NCBI RefSeq assembly: GCF_035046485.1
Contig: NC_085137.1
Coordinates: forward strand, 43,579,155-43,643,154
DNA: 64,000 nt
Reading direction: 5' to 3'
Source of the DNA: Aedes albopictus
Lineage: Eukaryota; Arthropoda; Insecta; Diptera; Culicidae
The notes under the pieces are model-generated. The model was not told the origin of the DNA. It ran no database searches and saw nothing but the letters and a program-made list of their open reading frames with translations. A program made the translations under genes and the position numbers. Below, piece after piece: positions 1 to 11,461 of this stretch; the first letter of the stretch is position 1; each line of letters starts with the position of its first letter.

Positions 1-640
1 ACCCCGGCTTACCGAAGAAATCGGCCCCAAGCTGAGATTCGGGCGTTATCCTAGTTTCGACATTACGCCAAAAAGAAAAGGAAGATAAGTGCGTAGCCAG
101 ATTTTCGGTCAGAGGAGCCTTAGCAAATTCATACCAACTACCTTTTATAACTAAACGTAACGCGATGAAACTGAAAATAATAACTCTATATTCTAAAAGC
201 ATTACTTCACTCTTCAGCAGTCAAGCTATTGTACATTGCGTTGCAAAAACCTTGCATATTCTGCACAAATCAGCTTGGTGCTGGTGGTAGTGGCCAATTT
301 CTGGAAGGTTAAGAATTTTTTGCAATTTCTCATCGTAATAGGCTGTTTTACCTCACGCAAATCTGACAGGAAAAGGCCTACTTTCCCTCACCAAATTGGC
401 AGTGCTGTAATAGTTCATTACAGCACTGATTTGCGTTGCGTAATAAACCATTACAGCACTGTTTTCAGTTTGGATCAACTTCATGATGCTTTCTGGACGC
501 AGGTTTAAAAATGTGTGACAACTGCACAGTGTAACCTACTATGATCATATTTTCTTAAATATGGCTATGATCATCAGTGTGCAGATTGATGAAAAAGTTT
601 TGATAAAAACTATCCTCTAGCGGTAATTTATGAACTTGCA
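1..640. other. No gene recognised; short direct and inverted repeats
   Basis: AT-rich sequence without a supportable reading frame. A small palindrome lies at about 401-428, where CAGTGCTGTAAT is followed by ATTACAGCACTG, and the second half recurs at about 452-464. It may be an outlying part of the fold-back at 651-773, which contains a related TTACAGCAC motif. Nothing else is seen. Confidence 0.4.
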
Positions 641-650
641 AAAAATGTTG

Positions 651-773
651 TACGCAACTCGGTGCAGAACTCGATTTTTACAGCACTCGTCGTAATTATC
701 CAACTCGGCAAGCCTCGTTGGATAAATGTACGACTCGTGTTGTAAAAATCGTCATTCTGCACCTTGTTGCGTA
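651..773. repeat. Fold-back (palindromic) element
   Basis: Two imperfect inverted arms of about 60 bp face each other (about 651-711 and 716-773). Both carry TACGCAAC, GGTGCAGAA, CGATTTTTACA and TTATCCAAC, in opposite orientation. There is almost no spacer, so a transcript would fold into one hairpin. It looks like a small non-autonomous fold-back or MITE. No clear target duplication was found. Confidence 0.6.
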
Positions 774-1164
774 AACTACTATTTCCTTAGTCATGCCCTG
801 TTTTTTCTGGGGATTATATTTATTTTTTTTTTAATATCTACAAAACTATCGTAATAACTTGTAGCTAAACTCTTTTAGAAATTACGAACTCTTTTTAGGA
901 CTTACCAGGATAGTCCTTATGATTGCTTTCAAAATTTTCCCTAGTAGAACATAATGAGAACCCGTCCGAAGATATTTAAAAAAAATGTCTACATAATGTC
1001 TTCCATGACTAACTAGAGTTCTTTCAGTAATTAATCAACCAATTTGTGCATGCTTTATTAGCAATCTTGGATCTCTGTTCACTTGATAAACTTTCAATTG
1101 TATTGTTCCGACTACATCCTTGCCGGAATTTCTTCAACGACAGTTTATATACTCCTATGCAGTA

Positions 1165-1590
1165 TACTGCCGTGAATCGCAAGTCAGTCCCATCTGTAAA
1201 AAGTAGGCATTGAGAAAATGGACTCTGAAGTTTTTAAATTCTATTTCTATGAGAAACTTCATAAAATCACCATAAATTGAAAACTTCTGCGATCATCATA
1301 AAACTTTCACACATTACTTCAAACATGAAAACGATACAGTGAAAAATATAAAACTGGCTAAAACAGTGTTAGGTTTTGTACTGGAGGGTACACTAGTTCG
1401 TAATGGGACTGACTTGCGATTACATTTCATTATGGGACAATCTGACTTGGTGTTGTTTTTCAATTTTACTGAACAAACTATATATTTTTATTCACGTAGC
1501 AGATAGATCATCCGAAGAAAGGTCGAAAACGGCCATTAACTCATTTTTGCCCAAAATGCAGATGGGACTGACTTGCGATTCACGGCAGTA
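1165..1590. mobile_element. TA-flanked MITE with perfect 32-bp inverted repeats
   Basis: The left end 1165-1196 starts TACTGCCGTGAATCGCAAG. Its exact reverse complement closes the element at 1559-1590. TA dinucleotides at 1163-1164 and 1591-1592 fit a Tc1/mariner-type target duplication. The 426-bp body has no transposase frame. A third, partial copy of the terminal sequence, in the orientation of the right end, lies inside at 1403-1421 (ATGGGACTGACTTGCGATT), which suggests an internal rearrangement or a nested earlier end. Confidence 0.75.
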
Positions 1591-1689
1591 TAGTATAGTA
1601 AACACATCTCAGAAAAAAAATCTTATACAAATGTCAGTTTTCGTATTCCCGGTAGGATCCTTGAATGAATTTCTGAAGGTATTCCCATA

Positions 1690-4060
1690 AAAACTTTAAA
1701 CTTATCACTAGAGGAAACCCTTAAGGTGTCCCTGTAAAAAATACTGATGGAAATCCCTTGAGAAATTCTTGAAAAAAAATATTGGAGGTTTTTCCGAAAA
1801 ACTCTCGAATGATGGACTTCTCAGAAAAATCCTGGAATTCACCTGAAGGAATTACTGGAAGAATAGCTGGAATGTATTCCAAAAAATGTCTGGAAAAAAT
1901 TAAGAAGGATTTTCTAGAGGAGTTTGCGGTGCATTTTCTAGAGAAATTCCGGGAGGAAACCCTGGAAGAATTCCGAAATAGTCTCCTGAAGGATTTTCTG
2001 GAAAATTGTCTGAACGCGCTTCTAGCTTGTGAGTTCAAAATAAGTCACAGTGACTGTAAAAAAACACAAAATATTTTCCTGAAAGATCACAGGAGCTGCA
2101 AGGGGAATTATTGAATGTACTCATGGATAAACTCCTTAAAGATTTCTCGGTGATAATTGTGGAAGAATTCCGGGATGACATCTTGGAGAATTTCCTGGCT
2201 CCTGTGTATCTCTTCAAAATTATCTTAAAGAATTCCAATACAAATCACTGGAAGATCTTCAAGTAATTCAAAAATCTTCAAATAACCCTGGGGAAACAAC
2301 TCGGGTGTATCCCAGGAAAAGATGATGACCTGATTACTGAAATTTCTGATCGAACCCTTGAATAATTTTTTGAAAAAAAAACCGAGAGGAATTTCTGAAG
2401 GAACCATTACAGGAGCAATTTCTGTAGGAATCCTTGGAGAAATTTCTGAAAGTATACCTGGAGGAATCCCTGGATGAAATCCTGGAGGAATCCAAAGAGC
2501 AATTATGCGAGGAATTTCTGGAAAAAAAAAGTCTGAAAAAAACGCATCAGCAATCCTTTTAAGAATTGCTAGAAAAAAAATTAGATGAATACTTGAAGGA
2601 ATTTCTGGGAATTCTTCAAGAAATCACAGGAGGAATTCCTGATGGATTTCGAAAGTTTCCTCCTGGAGAATCTTATGGACAAATTCCTGGCGGAATCCCT
2701 GGAGAAGCTCCAGGGTGAATTTCTGAAGCAATAATTAAAGGATTTCCGTGAGGCATCCCTAGACAAATTCCTGGACTAATGCCTGAGGCAATCCCTGGAT
2801 AAATTCCTAGATGAATTCCTGGTGAATTCTTTAGAGGAATTCTGGAAGAGACCTCTAGAAGAAATCCCGGAGCAATCCCTAGATAAATTTCTAGAGAAAT
2901 CCCTGGAGGAATTCCTGGATGTACCCGGAAAAGAACTCCCTGGAGAAATTTCTGAAGAAACCTCTTAAGAAATTCCTAGAGGAATACAACTTACTGGAGG
3001 AATTTCTGGTATATTTCTGGAGAAATTCATAAATTAATTCCTGGAGGAAACCCTGAAAGAATTTCTGCATGAATCGCTTGGAAATTTTTTTGGAAGAGTT
3101 CTGAAGGATTTCCCGCAGAAATTTTTGGATAAATTGTTGTACGAATTTCCGAAGAAATTCCTGGAGGAATTCCTGTAGCCATTCCTGAATAAATTTCTGG
3201 AGATATTCCTAAAGAAGTACCTGGGTTAATTACTGGAAAAACTCTTGATAGAATTCCTGGAAGAGTCCATGGAGCAATATCTGGATGAAATCCTGGAGGA
3301 ATGCCAGAAGGAATACCTGAAATAATTCCTGAATAAATACCGGGAGGAATTTCAGTGGAATTTTCTGAAGGATCTATTTGAGGATTTCCTGGTGGATTAC
3401 TGGAAAAATCCTTGAAGGAATTCATAGAGGAATCTAGGAGGAATTCATGCAGGAATCCCTGGAAGAATTCTTGGAATAATTCTTATCCAGGAAAATCCAG
3501 GAATTCTCCAGGAGAAATTTCTGGGGAAGTTTCTGAAGAAATTCCTGGAGGAGTTTTTGATGGGAATCCTGAAGCGCTGGAGCGCTTCCAAGTGAAATCC
3601 CTGGCGGAATTCCTGAAGGATTCCCTGAAAGAATTCCAGGAGGAATTCCTAGAGGAATCCCTGGAGGAATCCTAGAAGAAAATCTATTTAGAAGAATTCC
3701 TAGAGGAATCTCTGAAGGAATTTCTAGAGTAATCTCTGGAGGAATCCCTAGGGGAATCCGTAGAGGAACGCTAGAAGCACCTCTAGAGGAATTCTTCTAA
3801 AGATTTCTCCTGGCATTCCTTCAAAAACACTTACTGGGATTATTGAAGGCAATCTTCCTCGGATTCTTCCACAAGTTCCTTCGGTGTTTTCTCCAGGAAT
3901 TCGTTCAGAAATTTTATCCAAAAACTTCTCATGAGATTCCTTCAGGAACTCCTCTTGATCATCATCCAGGAACTCAAGCTGGAATTCCACAAGCGATTCC
4001 TGCTGTGATCATTTAAGGAATTTCTTCTGGTATACTTGTTTGGGATTCTTTCGGGCAAGA
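1690..4060. repeat. Degenerate GGAATT/CCTGGAGGAATT repeat field
   Basis: The stretch is made of diverged units built on GGAATTCCTGGA with lengths around 12-15 bp. Up to about 3780 the purine-rich form (GGAGGAATT) is on the plus strand. From about 3790 to 4020 the complementary form (TTCCTTCAGGAAC) dominates, so the orientation flips. Many short open frames on both strands arise only from the stop-poor repeat and are not called as genes. It appears to be a decayed relative of the regular 12-bp array at 35460-37630. Confidence 0.75.
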
Positions 4061-4104
4061 CTCATCCACGACCCCCTCCATTTATTATTCTTAAAATTTC
4101 TCAT

Positions 4105-4378
4105 GGGTCTCCAGTTAGCCTAGTGGTTAAGGCTATGGATCGCCAATCCGGAGACGGTGGGTTCGATTCCCGTTCCGGTCGGGAAAGTTTTCTCGACTCC
4201 CTGGGCATAGTGTATCATTGTACTAGCCTCACAATATACAAATTCATGCAATGGCAGGCAAAGAAAGCCCTTCAATTAATAACTGTGGAAGTGCTCAAAA
4301 TAACACTAAGTTGAAGCGAGGCAGGCTAAGTCCCAGTGGGGACGTAGAGCCATAAAGAAGAAGAAGAAGAAGAAGAAG
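4105..4378 (+). mobile_element. Complete tRNA-derived SINE, Feilai-like
   Basis: The tRNA-like head has an A box (TAGCCTAGTGG) and a B box (GGTTCGATTCC), the two internal RNA polymerase III promoter elements. A tRNA-unrelated body follows and the tail is an (AAG)n run. A 12-bp target duplication, AAAATTTCTCAT, lies at 4093-4104 and 4379-4390. Feilai is the abundant tRNA-related SINE of Aedes aegypti, and the assignment is by structure and general recall. It is not a functional tRNA gene. Confidence 0.85.
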
Positions 4379-4872
4379 AAAATTTCTCATAAAATTCCTC
4401 TTGGAACTCCTCTTACCCTTTTGGCACAAACGTGGAACGTGCCTCTGGAGCCGACCTACTGATACCTCTTACCCTTCCTCCAGCTGAAGTAATCCCAATA
4501 TAAATCTCTAGAGGAAGCGTACAACACATGACTTGATGTTCACAGATTCTGTATATGAAGACGACTATCGACCATTCTGATGATCTTAACGTGGGCGACT
4601 TTTTATCCCTGATTGTGTGGAAACCCGTACAATAGCCATTATCATTACATTGAATGGTTTCTTTTACACTTCGAAAAACAAAATTTTCCGATTTAAATTT
4701 GGAAATGAATGGCATTCGAACGGTTATTTCAGTTAACCTCTCAGCCTCCTAGCAAAAAAAAAAAGAACAGACGAAGTGAGATGATAAAGCGAACATATTC
4801 CCCTATCCGAATCTAGAATCACATGTAGTTCGGCAAGTTGAGGACAAACTTTCGCTTCCAAAGAGCTGTCAA

Positions 4873-5523
4873 ATGTTGGAAGGGGAATGGCGTTCAGTCT
4901 TTGGAGGAATAACTCAAAAACGGATTTTCAAGCTTTCATCCGACGTTTCGGTCGCTATATTGCGCCTTCTTCTGGGAATCTGTGGACAATGGTTCGATTT
5001 ATGTTGTGTTTATGTTTGTGTTTATGCTACTCACTAACTATGCTCCGTTTTGTCGTCAGTATGAGCCCACAGCATAGGCCACATTTGTCCCAGACGTAAC
5101 GTATCGCTACAACAAGAATTCACATGAGTACCAGGCAAGCATGCTGCGCAAGTAAACTTTCCGTCTGGTTTTACTTACTCTGCCGCCGCCGGCGGATGGA
5201 TGGGATAAAATATCCGAAAAATATCCGAAAAAACTATCCGGGTCGCAGAACAGCGATGCAGTTGCCCGTTTTGGCGCCACTTTTACTCTGTTTGTGTTAA
5301 CTCTTGTTGTACCGATTCGTTTGCCTGTTGGACGGCCTGGCTTCGTGTATTGTTTTTTAAAGTGTGTAGTACGCCGGCGTACGTATTGCTCAGATTGTCT
5401 GTATCGGTGCGCTTGTTCACTGTGTTCGGTGTGTTTATAATATGACATGTTTCTAGTATGTGTAAGTTTTGCTTCTTAAGACTAGCATCCACGATTCGTG
5501 TACGATCGAAAGCGAAGACATGG
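4873..5523 (-). repeat. Left inverted arm of the Penelope-like element (651 bp)
   Basis: This arm reads as the reverse complement of 6627-7277, and paired positions sum to 12150. Identity appears complete: the long open frames in the two arms give the same peptides (for example 5107-5448 on minus and 6702-7043 on plus). The arms abut the single-copy core 5524-6626. Confidence 0.9.
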
Positions 5524-6867
5524 ACCTTGGACATCGTATCGTTGTTCACCTGCATCCCCAAAGACTTGGTAATACGTGACGTCATCAACAACTGGGAAAA
5601 CATCAAGCAACACACCGATATAAACCTGGACCTGTTCTTGGAGATGACCGAATTCTGTATCGATTGCAGCTACTTCCGGTTCAAGGGACAGTTTTACCAA
5701 CAAGTCTTCGGCACAGCGATGGGCAACCCATTATCACCCACCATCGCGGATCTAGTGATGGAGACATTGCTAGACAACGTCGTGACGAGAGTGAGCTTCC
5801 CGTTCCCAGTGTTGAAGAAGTATGTGGACGACCTGATGCTGGCAGTTCCCAAGGACAAGATCGAAGAGGTGAGAACAATTTTCAACAGCTACCATGAGAA
5901 AATTCAGTTCACGGTGGAAGTCGAACAAGAAGGGAAAATTCCGTTTCTAGACTTGCTCTTGGTTCGACAGTCAGACCAAACGATCAAAACAGAGTGGCAT
6001 ATTAAGCCGATCGCCTCAGGGCGTTTCCTGAATTACCACTCCGCCCACAGCACAAAACAGAAGGTGAACGTGGCGAACAATTTCATTCACCGCGTCAAGA
6101 CCTTCTCTACCAACGTCGAACCAAGTGCAACACGTGACATCATTTTCACCCAACTAAAACGGAACGATTACCCCACTGCAATGATAAACCGCCTCATCGA
6201 TCGATCGAGGGAACGACAGGTTAACACCACCAATGATGACGTCACGAGCAGCGAGGAGATGATTTACCGATCGATGGTACATGTAGGACAGTTATCAGGA
6301 AACATCCAAAAAGTCCTGAGGAAGGACTATCCGAATGTCACCATCAGCTCGAAGAATGCGAAAACTGTAGGAAATCTTCTGCCTCCGGTAAAAGACGTTG
6401 TGGACAAGAACAGTAGATCAAACGTGATTTACAACATCCCATGTGCTAACTGCTCCGCGTGCTACGTAGGCATGACATCAAACAAACTACAAACGAGGAT
6501 CTCCAGTCACCGCTCCTGTTCCAACCGGCTGGAAAACATGTGGGACCAAGGGAAGACGACGGAGGACGTGGAGGTAGCGCAGCTACGAGAACGAACAGCG
6601 CTGCTAGATCACTCGGCTGCCAACCGCCATGTCTTCGCTTTCGATCGTACACGAATCGTGGATGCTAGTCTTAAGAAGCAAAACTTACACATACTAGAAA
6701 CATGTCATATTATAAACACACCGAACACAGTGAACAAGCGCACCGATACAGACAATCTGAGCAATACGTACGCCGGCGTACTACACACTTTAAAAAACAA
6801 TACACGAAGCCAGGCCGTCCAACAGGCAAACGAATCGGTACAACAAGAGTTAACACAAACAGAGTAA
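5524..6867 (+). pseudogene. Penelope-like reverse transcriptase with GIY-YIG endonuclease, 5'-truncated
   Basis: The open frame runs from 5458 to 6867, but codons before 5524 come from the inverted left arm and are not native. Genuine sequence begins at RT motif A (DIVSLFTCIP), followed by motif B (GTAMGNPLSPTIADLVME) and the catalytic YVDD box at about 5820-5832. The C-terminal part has a GIY-YIG-like endonuclease segment (VIYNIPC, then CYVGMTSNKLQTRISSHR at about 6460-6512). The family primes reverse transcription at a nick made by this nuclease. Full-length proteins are roughly 800 residues or more, so the N-terminal part, including the early RT motifs, is absent. The retained frame has no internal stop, which suggests a young copy. 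Assignment to Penelope-like elements is strong. The exact clade was not determined. Confidence 0.85.
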
Positions 6868-7277
6868 AAGTGGCGCCAAAACGGGCAACTGCATCGCTGT
6901 TCTGCGACCCGGATAGTTTTTTCGGATATTTTTCGGATATTTTATCCCATCCATCCGCCGGCGGCGGCAGAGTAAGTAAAACCAGACGGAAAGTTTACTT
7001 GCGCAGCATGCTTGCCTGGTACTCATGTGAATTCTTGTTGTAGCGATACGTTACGTCTGGGACAAATGTGGCCTATGCTGTGGGCTCATACTGACGACAA
7101 AACGGAGCATAGTTAGTGAGTAGCATAAACACAAACATAAACACAACATAAATCGAACCATTGTCCACAGATTCCCAGAAGAAGGCGCAATATAGCGACC
7201 GAAACGTCGGATGAAAGCTTGAAAATCCGTTTTTGAGTTATTCCTCCAAAGACTGAACGCCATTCCCCTTCCAACAT
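6627..7277 (+). repeat. Right inverted arm of the Penelope-like element (651 bp)
   Basis: The arm holds the last 80 codons of the RT/GIY-YIG frame and the 3' untranslated region. Near its end the sequence GAAGAAGGCGCAATATAGCG followed by CGAAACGTCGG resembles the conserved segment often found downstream of the coding region in Penelope-like elements. Confidence 0.88.
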
Positions 7278-7556
7278 AATCACCAACAGTCGAAATTCGA
7301 AGAGAGCTGTCAAAGAAAATCCTTCCGAATGGAGACAGCAAATGGAAAATAAATAAAAGAAAAGGTCCTGCCTACAATGGGATTTGGGTTTACATTGGGA
7401 GGCGGGCGGGTAGCGCCGTCTAATAACAATCGATTGAGGATGGACCGAACTGGAACCATTTGGACGCTGCTAAACGAGAGAACGCGGCTGTTGATCGTAA
7501 AGTTTTAGCTTTCGAATGAACATATTGGGTTGCCACAGGTGAACTTGGAAAAGAAA

Positions 7557-8520
7557 TCATACATTGTTAGGTTATAATCTTATTGTTATTATTAAAACTT
7601 AATTAGGTATGTCCTACTTTATTGTACTTAAAAAGATCATGATAATGCAATTATTAATGATCATCACAAAAGAAAGAAAGTATGAATATAACACTGACCG
7701 ACAGTAACATACTAACAAAATTATCAACTTCGTAGTCGTGAGTGTTATCTTAATTCTACAAAATATCTGAAAAAGTCTATTGGTTCAGAACAGAAATTCA
7801 GAAACTTGAATGATACTAGCCCAAAATGAAAGGATGCTGCATTAAACATCCTCATTATCTTCCCCATAATCAGCGAGCAACTACGACATAGAATACATAC
7901 GTTGTGAAAATTATGACGACGTGTTTACATTATTTTCCTGTTAGCACGTCTGGCTCGTGCCTCCGGGACACAGCCTCCGTACAGAGGTGAAAAATAAGTT
8001 GCGTCGACGCTACCGCCGCAACACGAGAAAAAAGACACCTACATCCAGTAGATTAGGTAAACCAGCCTAGCAGCATCCTGGAGGTACTGTTTGCATACAA
8101 GTTTTATTCATCCAAAGGTGCAAGTAGGTATTGCTTTCCGACCAGAAGCATACAACAAGATTACAACAAAATTATAACAAACTTTGTTGGACATTACTGA
8201 ATTTGATATAATTTTGTCGTAAGGATTTTTCTATGCAAATATCCAAAACCAAACTATATTTTTTTTTTTATTTTTTTTTATTCAAACAAATGTTCCTAAA
8301 ACAATATTTGTTACATTATGCATATTAATATAATCGCTTCTAACATGATTTCGTTACACTTTCATTGTCGAATTTATTGTATTCTTTGTTTCAATTTCGA
8401 AATTTGAAAAAGTTAAAAAAAAATACATTATTTCGTTCACTTGATCCCAAAGATTCACAAACAATAGTTATGCCAAAATTGTTCAACAATAGATAACAGA
8501 ACTTGTTTGTAATTTAACAA
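7557..8520. other. AT-rich stretch, no gene recognised
   Basis: No supportable reading frame. At about 8138 the sequence CCGACCAGAAG could be one end of an older element whose other end (CATCTGGTCGGG, about 32755-32766) lies beyond the nested stack. This is tentative. Confidence 0.3.
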
Positions 8521-8949
8521 CCCGACTAGAAAATTGTATCAAGTTTGTATCATATTGTGTTATGATGTTATAATATTTTTCTTTAACTTAGTATGTTATA
8601 AACTAGGTGCAGGATGATGTTAAAATAACTGAAATTGAAAACACCAAGGATGTTGAACATGATTATATCACAATAAGATATAAATATCATGATATGTTAG
8701 GATTATGTTATGGATACACAGTTATGGATCACACACGATTATGGATCAATTCGATGTTTACGGTCAAATGTCGCCTCTCTGCACAGCATGACATAACATA
8801 GCATAGTCTTCATAGCATAAACACTATACTATGCCACTCCATGCCATGCTAAGCTGCAACATACGATCGTAAACATCGAATTGATCCGTAACCGTGTGTG
8901 ATCCATAACCGTGTATCCACGGTATTTTTGTTACAATTTTCTAGTCGGG
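8521..8949. mobile_element. MITE with 17-bp inverted ends and an inner fold-back
   Basis: The ends are CCCGACTAGAAAATTGT (8521-8537) and its reverse complement at 8933-8949. A second inverted pair of about 62 bp lies inside (about 8707-8772 and 8860-8922), built on repeated TTATGGATCACACACG-like units. The loop is rich in CATAGCATAG-type short repeats. It is non-coding. The target duplication is not clear. Confidence 0.65.
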
Positions 8950-10884
8950 AAGTATGATATAATTCTGTTTTGATCATAACTCAATCTGTTAGATTTTTTT
9001 TATCTAGTTCGTTTATTTGGGGCTCAATCGCGTGTAACGCTTTACGGAGCCGAGGATCTTTCTTTGTACTTAATAGTATACATTATACAGAGTAATAACT
9101 TTTTAATGATATCTGTTAGTAATGGGTGGAAGCCAGGGTACTCGTGGCAGCTCGAGGTTAGAAGGTCACATTTTGAGGGATGGACAGGGTAAGGATTGGG
9201 CCAAAGGTTTCACAGCTGCTCATCCGGGGGTGAATCGCATCTTGCTAGCGTATTCGGTGCCTTGTGGTGTTGGTACCAACTTGTTGTGGGACTTGGTCTT
9301 CCGGATGGCCAGGAGCAGCTTGGTAACACAAAGAGGACAAAACAGAGGAGGAATTCCACAGAGTCATGTCAGTCGATCCTGAGCGACCATTTCAAAAATA
9401 TCTGAAACTTTACCCAGTTTTTCAACTTCATCTAAATCACCATTTTTTTATATTAAACCTTCATATTCACTCACGACTAACTTTTCAAAAGGGTGTATGC
9501 GAAAATAGTTCAAAAATATTCTAAAAGCTGTACAGCAAAAACGGATTGTTCGATTGTTATGAATTTTTCAGCAAAGTTAGATAACTAAATGATGATTCCT
9601 TAGAAAATATACACTGTAAAAAATTTCTTATTTTACTTCAAAAAAATATGATCTTTGTCACTAAAACTCAAATATCTCAAAATCCTATCTTTTTACCAAC
9701 GTCAATTTTTTAGGGAAAATAGCCCATTATATCAGCTATCTACCATAAAATTTTGATGATGGTAAACTGATAAACAAAAAAGTTATGACATTTCAAATAT
9801 TTCACAATTTTTACATTTACTAACAAAAAAAAATTTTTTTTTCTGTGTAAATTATTTCGTGAATTATATTTTGATGCTGATTTTATTGTAAAGGCTACCG
9901 CCTGAATTAAACAAGTTGTTTTCATGATATTTTTGTTTGTTTATTCATAATTACTATAGTATCTATTTGAAAGTTAGACGCGATCCAGTGTTGTGATAAA
10001 AAATATTGAGAGTGTCATACTTTTTATTGTACGTGACTGATGAAAAAATCCCTTGATAAGCCTAGTTTGGTGTTTGAAAGGAATCGCTCAAGAAATTTCT
10101 TGACCGATTCCTGGCAGAAACTTTCCACTGTGACTGCCATTTGAACTGTCATTTCTTCGCAACTGCGTACTGTGATCGAAGAAAAACGGTTTCTTGGGCG
10201 ATTCAGGCAAGGAATTTCCCATGCATCAAGATAGGCCGAAAAATTCCTTCCGAACTGCAAACAGCGCTATAGTTGTGAAAAGCTGTTGATTATAAGAAAA
10301 ATGGAATTAAACTTATTTTTAAGACAAAAGCTGTATAATAAAAGTTTTATATACGCGTATACGTCTAGTTTATCTGCAAAAAAAAAAATACCTCTTAGAG
10401 AACAGACTTTATGATCGGAAGAATGCTAGTAACTTCAACAACAACAAATGCATGAGAGGTACATACCACAGACAAACAGACGAAACGCTTAGAACAATGT
10501 TCGTGAAAATCCATCGCCCAGTTCACACTACCTCCACCTGGTGGAAATGTTTCACGAAACATTGCGTTGTGCAATATCGTCATCAGAAGACGCTAGTGTG
10601 AAACGTCAAACGCAAAGAAAAGCGATGGGCGCTCTTCTGGTTATGAAAGCCACAAGCAAGATTCAAAATGATCGTTAAAGGCGTGGTCAATGAAAATTTC
10701 GTCAGTGTTACGTTTGTTTGTCTGTATACATACCATGACAATGCTCACGAAAAAGCAAAAAAATACTACCGCTATGGATATTAAAAATTTTATAGTAATT
10801 TTTTTCTTCAGCCAAGCAAACAACAAACAAACTAGTCAGTTAAAACTAATAAGTGATTTTGTTTATTATAATCTAACGAACAAC

Positions 10885-11200
10885 ATGAACAGTCGCTTTC
10901 TCGAAGGTCTTCAACTCAACGCTCTCTTGTAGACCGTTTGATGAAAAAAAAATGTTCAAAAGAGTTACGAAATCTCACCGAAAGCACCATAGATAAACTG
11001 AAAGAGACTGGTTATGCCCAAATTGAATACAAATTTACGCATTTGCACGTCCTGCCGTCTGGACTTTGACAAACGAGCCATCTGTATATCATCGGTAAAG
11101 CAGGGCGCAGGAAGTTCGTAAACGACAACAACTGAAAAATTTCCAGAAGTGCTAAGTGCAGAGAGTCATGCCACCGTATCATCAGTGATATCTGATTAAA
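10885..11200 (+). pseudogene. Remnant of the Sola-like transposase N-terminus
   Basis: Segments here translate in shifting frames to pieces matching the start of the gene at 60377: KKCSKELRNLTESTIDKLK, then TNLRICTSC-like and DKRAICIS-like parts. Several small insertions and deletions break the frame, and everything after about residue 95 of the parent is missing. It is non-functional and serves as evidence of descent from an autonomous copy. Confidence 0.7.
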
Positions 11201-11461
11201 CAATTTAATCACGCCTCTTTTCATAAATGCTTTGAAATATTCTTCAACATCTATACCCATTTCAATGATTTTAACGTTGCAAAACACGCTTTCAACATTC
11301 ATCTTGAAGAAGAGGGAAAACACGTGTCCTCAAATGTAACAGCAAATTATAATGAATAAACGACTAATGCGCGGAGGGCGTGATAAAATCGGAACATTAC
11401 TGTACATATAGTATACATAATACATAATAAAAACAGCTTGTTATACTCACGCAATGCCATT

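Larger units (their letters stand above)
4874..7302 (+). mobile_element. Penelope-like element with inverted terminal copies
   Basis: A 12-bp target duplication, AGAGCTGTCAAA, lies at 4862-4873 and 7303-7314. Inside are a reverse transcriptase plus GIY-YIG frame and two inverted arms of 651 bp (4873-5523 and 6627-7277). The right side has about 25 extra bases between the arm end and the duplication. Penelope-like elements are known to carry LTR-like copies in direct or inverted orientation. Here the left arm is an inverted copy of the 3' part, including the C-terminal coding segment, so the 5' part of the element is missing. Confidence 0.85.
4590..7556. repeat. Dispersed repeat, copy A, split by the Penelope-like element
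   Basis: The flanks at about 4590-4873 and 7303-7556 together resemble one continuous stretch at about 53640-54278. Shared landmarks in the same order are AGCCATTATCATTAC, GAGACAGCAAATG, AAATAAAAGAAAAG and TCTAATAACAATCGATTGA. Copy A is interrupted by the insertion at 4874-7302. The nature of this repeat is unknown and no credible reading frame runs through it. Confidence 0.65.

Noticed and set aside
5107..5448. 113-codon frame present in both Penelope arms
   Set aside because: It occurs in both arms because they are inverted copies. In the right arm it overlaps the known RT/GIY-YIG frame in another phase and shows no domain.
7051..7277. Hammerhead ribozyme in the Penelope arm
   Set aside because: Penelope-like elements can carry hammerhead ribozymes, and CTGACGA and CGAAACGTC are present, but a consistent three-stem fold could not be drawn. 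A covariance-model search would be needed.
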